NCBI RefSeq assembly: GCF_000143765.1
Contig: NZ_GL379770.1
Span: 1,452,903 to 1,516,902 of the forward strand
Direction: 5' to 3'
Length of the DNA: 64,000 bases
Origin: Sphingobacterium spiritivorum ATCC 33861
GTDB lineage: Bacteria; Bacteroidota; Bacteroidia; Sphingobacteriales; Sphingobacteriaceae
In this document: positions 62,382-64,000 of the stretch, piece by piece
How the letters are laid out: the number at the start of each line of letters is the position of its first letter
Numbering within the stretch: the first letter of the stretch is position 1
The notes under the pieces: model-generated
Databases searched by the model: none
What the model was told of the DNA's origin: nothing
What the model saw: only the letters and a program-made list of their open reading frames with translations
Position numbers and translations under genes: made by a program

Positions 62382-63644
62382 TTATTTGTTTTTAACAAGC
62401 ATTTGACAGGTATAACTGTCTTTCAGCTCTTTAATAATTTCTTTATTCAGCAATACACGATCTATTGTTTCCTGATTGTAATAGCGTATAGTGATTAGTT
62501 CAAGACCTGATTCTACTGCCACTTTATATCTTTTCTCCAGTTCTTCAAGTAATGTCTTTACATTATCACCTGTATTGTCTACAGCTACAGAAAACTGGAT
62601 TGCGCTGTTATGCATCATATTGATCTTTATGCGGTGCAGGTGAAAAAGATTGAAGATATGGCTCAGATTGTCTTCTACGATAAATGAAAAATCACGGGGA
62701 GATATATTTATAAATACCTGATCGACCTTAAATATAAAAGAAGGAACAGGTAATGTCTGATTCGTGCTTTTGATCGTCGTACCCGGCTGCGTACTGTCTA
62801 TGAAAGAACGGACATGTAAGGCAATTTTCTTGTTTTGCAGCGGCTTGATGGTCTTGGGATGGATTACCGTTGCACCGTAATATGTTAATTCTATAGCATC
62901 CGTATAGGAAAGCTCTTGAATAAGCTGTGTCTTCTCAAACCATTTGGGGTCAGCATTCAGTACTCCGGGCACATCTTTCCATATGGTGACCGATTCTGCA
63001 TTCAGGCAGGCTGCAAATATCGCCGCTGAATAATCCGAACCTTCACGTCCAAGGGTAGTAGTGAAGTTTTCAGAAGTAGAGCCTATAAAACCTTGTGTGA
63101 TCAATACATAATCATCTAAAAGTATAGGAAGTTCTTCGCGAATTTTATCTTCTGTTTTCTCCCAGTCTACTTTTCCTTCACGATAGGTGTTGTCCGTGAA
63201 AATATAGTCACGTGCATCTGTCCATCTGGACCGAACGCCTACATGAGCGGCATATGCGGATATAATACGGGAGGAAAGAAGCTCGCCTAATGATACAATC
63301 TGATCATACAGGTAATCGTAAGTATCCAGTGGTTCTTCTTCCAGTATCCATTCAATTTCAACAAATGCATTTGCAATTTCGTCAAAAATCGGATGTGAAT
63401 GATCTGCAAATAACTGATCCAGAATAGAGAAGTGACTTTTTTTGACCTCATTCAGAAGTTCAAAGGCATCTCCGGATTGCTGAAAAAAAGTTTTGGTAAG
63501 TTCTTCTAAGGCATTAGTTGTTTTTCCGATGGCAGATACAACGACCAGAAGTGGTTCTTCTTTATATTTCAGAATAATGGAAGCCACATTCTTTATGCTT
63601 TCCGCATCTTTTACCGAAGCTCCTCCGAATTTGAATACTTGCAT
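62382..63644 (-). CDS. lysC: Aspartate kinase
   Basis: 420 residues, monofunctional. Amino-acid-kinase core: VFKFGGASVKDAESIKNVAS (3-22), the TTLGREGSDYSAAIFAACLN block (about 194-213), and VTIWKDVPGVLNADPKWF. ACT domains follow (about 300-420, with VFINISPRDFSFIVEDNLSH). It phosphorylates aspartate at the start of lysine, threonine and methionine synthesis. It lies in a compact operon with a DUF3298-like gene eight bases before and the methyltransferase directly behind. Confidence 0.96.
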   Translation of the reverse strand: MQVFKFGGASVKDAESIKNVASIILKYKEEPLLVVVSAIGKTTNALEELTKTFFQQSGDAFELLNEVKKSHFSILDQLFADHSHPIFDEIANAFVEIEWILEEEPLDTYDYLYDQIVSLGELLSSRIISAYAAHVGVRSRWTDARDYIFTDNTYREGKVDWEKTEDKIREELPILLDDYVLITQGFIGSTSENFTTTLGREGSDYSAAIFAACLNAESVTIWKDVPGVLNADPKWFEKTQLIQELSYTDAIELTYYGATVIHPKTIKPLQNKKIALHVRSFIDSTQPGTTIKSTNQTLPVPSFIFKVDQVFINISPRDFSFIVEDNLSHIFNLFHLHRIKINMMHNSAIQFSVAVDNTGDNVKTLLEELEKRYKVAVESGLELITIRYYNQETIDRVLLNKEIIKELKDSYTCQMLVKNK

Positions 63645-63652
63645 TGATATTA

Positions 63653-64000
63653 CTATGTTTTGGGTTGATTGCTACTAATTTGCTGAAGATATACTTTACC
63701 GGAATCGGTGAGCAGATGTTCAATTTCCTGGTAGGGGATGCGCAATGCGGTACTTCCTTCTACATAAGATTTGATTTCGTATGGATTGTAATAAAACAGC
63801 AGGCTGTCCTTTTCCAATGCAAAGTTTTCTGCTAAAGCATATTTTCCATCTTCAAAAAAATATTTTCCGGAGAGGTTTTCATTGTCTTTAAGACGTTCAG
63901 CTTTCCGAAAATATTTTTCCGCAATTTTAAGCAATTCTTTTTGTTTTTCCTTACTGATCAGGTCCGGTAAGGTGATTTTTTTATTGTTGAGGATGTCAAA
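63653..64000 (-). CDS. DUF3298/DUF4163-like protein, C-terminal part (5' end outside window)
   Basis: The frame is open to the right edge; only the last 115 residues are in the window. FFEDGKYALAENFALEKDSL then FYYNPYEIKSYVEGSTALRI and PYQEIEHLL form the typical end of DUF3298/RsiV-like periplasmic domains (the F-x-Y-N-P-Y-E-I motif is clear). The complete protein is probably an exported or lipoprotein of about 250-300 residues. It ends eight bases before the aspartate kinase start, in the same operon. Confidence 0.8.
   Translation of the reverse strand, partial: FDILNNKKITLPDLISKEKQKELLKIAEKYFRKAERLKDNENLSGKYFFEDGKYALAENFALEKDSLLFYYNPYEIKSYVEGSTALRIPYQEIEHLLTDSGKVYLQQISSNQPKT

Overview
The window looks like chromosomal DNA of a Bacteroidota species, most likely a Sphingobacteriaceae member close to Sphingobacterium or Pedobacter. 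This is inferred from family content and not from any search. The signs are: about 40 % GC by eye; repeated promoter elements of the TTTG-N19/20-TAnnTTTG type with few Shine-Dalgarno sequences; fimbrillin lipoproteins, a TonB-receptor-like barrel with a CarboxypepD-type N-terminus, GDYXXLXY and ISAon1-type proteins; and GH30 and GH27 glycosidases. Three tRNA genes are present (Arg-TCT, Ser-TGA, Ser-GCT). I saw no rRNA and no CRISPR array.

Layout: 1-1.4 kb, end of a DUF2157/DUF4401/GDYXXLXY membrane operon, with an in-frame stop splitting the DUF4401-like gene. 1.9-6.2 kb, GH30 lipoprotein and small lipoproteins. 6.4-9.7 kb, tRNA-Arg, YceI, tRNA-Ser, then a small accessory patch holding a decayed ISAon1-type transposase and a toxin-antitoxin-like pair (HTH-DUF6922 plus AbiEii nucleotidyltransferase). 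9.7-18.5 kb, mostly minus strand: outer-membrane barrel, PAP2 phosphatase, histidine kinase and response regulator; two matching 11-bp direct-repeat boxes suggest that the regulator controls itself and the PAP2/barrel genes. 18.6-30.4 kb, housekeeping and regulatory genes: GNAT, AAA ATPase, YggS, amidotransferase, methyltransferase, ECF sigma with an odd transmembrane/barrel partner, Crp, CPBP protease, nitrilase, AraC, ABM monooxygenase. 30.5-41.7 kb, core genes: tRNA-Ser, PgpH-type c-di-AMP phosphodiesterase, Rpe, aconitase, MBL hydrolase, LysR/methyltransferase pair, nitronate monooxygenase.

42-51.2 kb is the most unusual part. It holds an HTH protein fused to an ISAon1 N-terminal-like domain, a DUF5106/thioredoxin lipoprotein, a WecA-type sugar-phosphate transferase, and an NAD-sugar epimerase truncated exactly where it meets a truncated fimbrillin gene on the opposite strand. 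Next comes a tandem duplication (3,536-bp period) of a three-gene surface cassette: OmpA-like protein, 61-residue peptide, fimbrillin lipoprotein. One fimbrillin copy is complete and carries a FISUMP-like C-terminal domain; the other keeps only its N-terminal third.

51.6-64 kb returns to ordinary genes: GH27, DsbA/FrnE, a zinc-ribbon gene divergent from ssb across a 10-bp repeat array, L,D-transpeptidase, TIGR01777 oxidoreductase, two long REP-like repeats 300 bp apart, then an LLM flavin oxidoreductase / THUMP-like methyltransferase / aspartate kinase / DUF3298-like operon running off the right edge.
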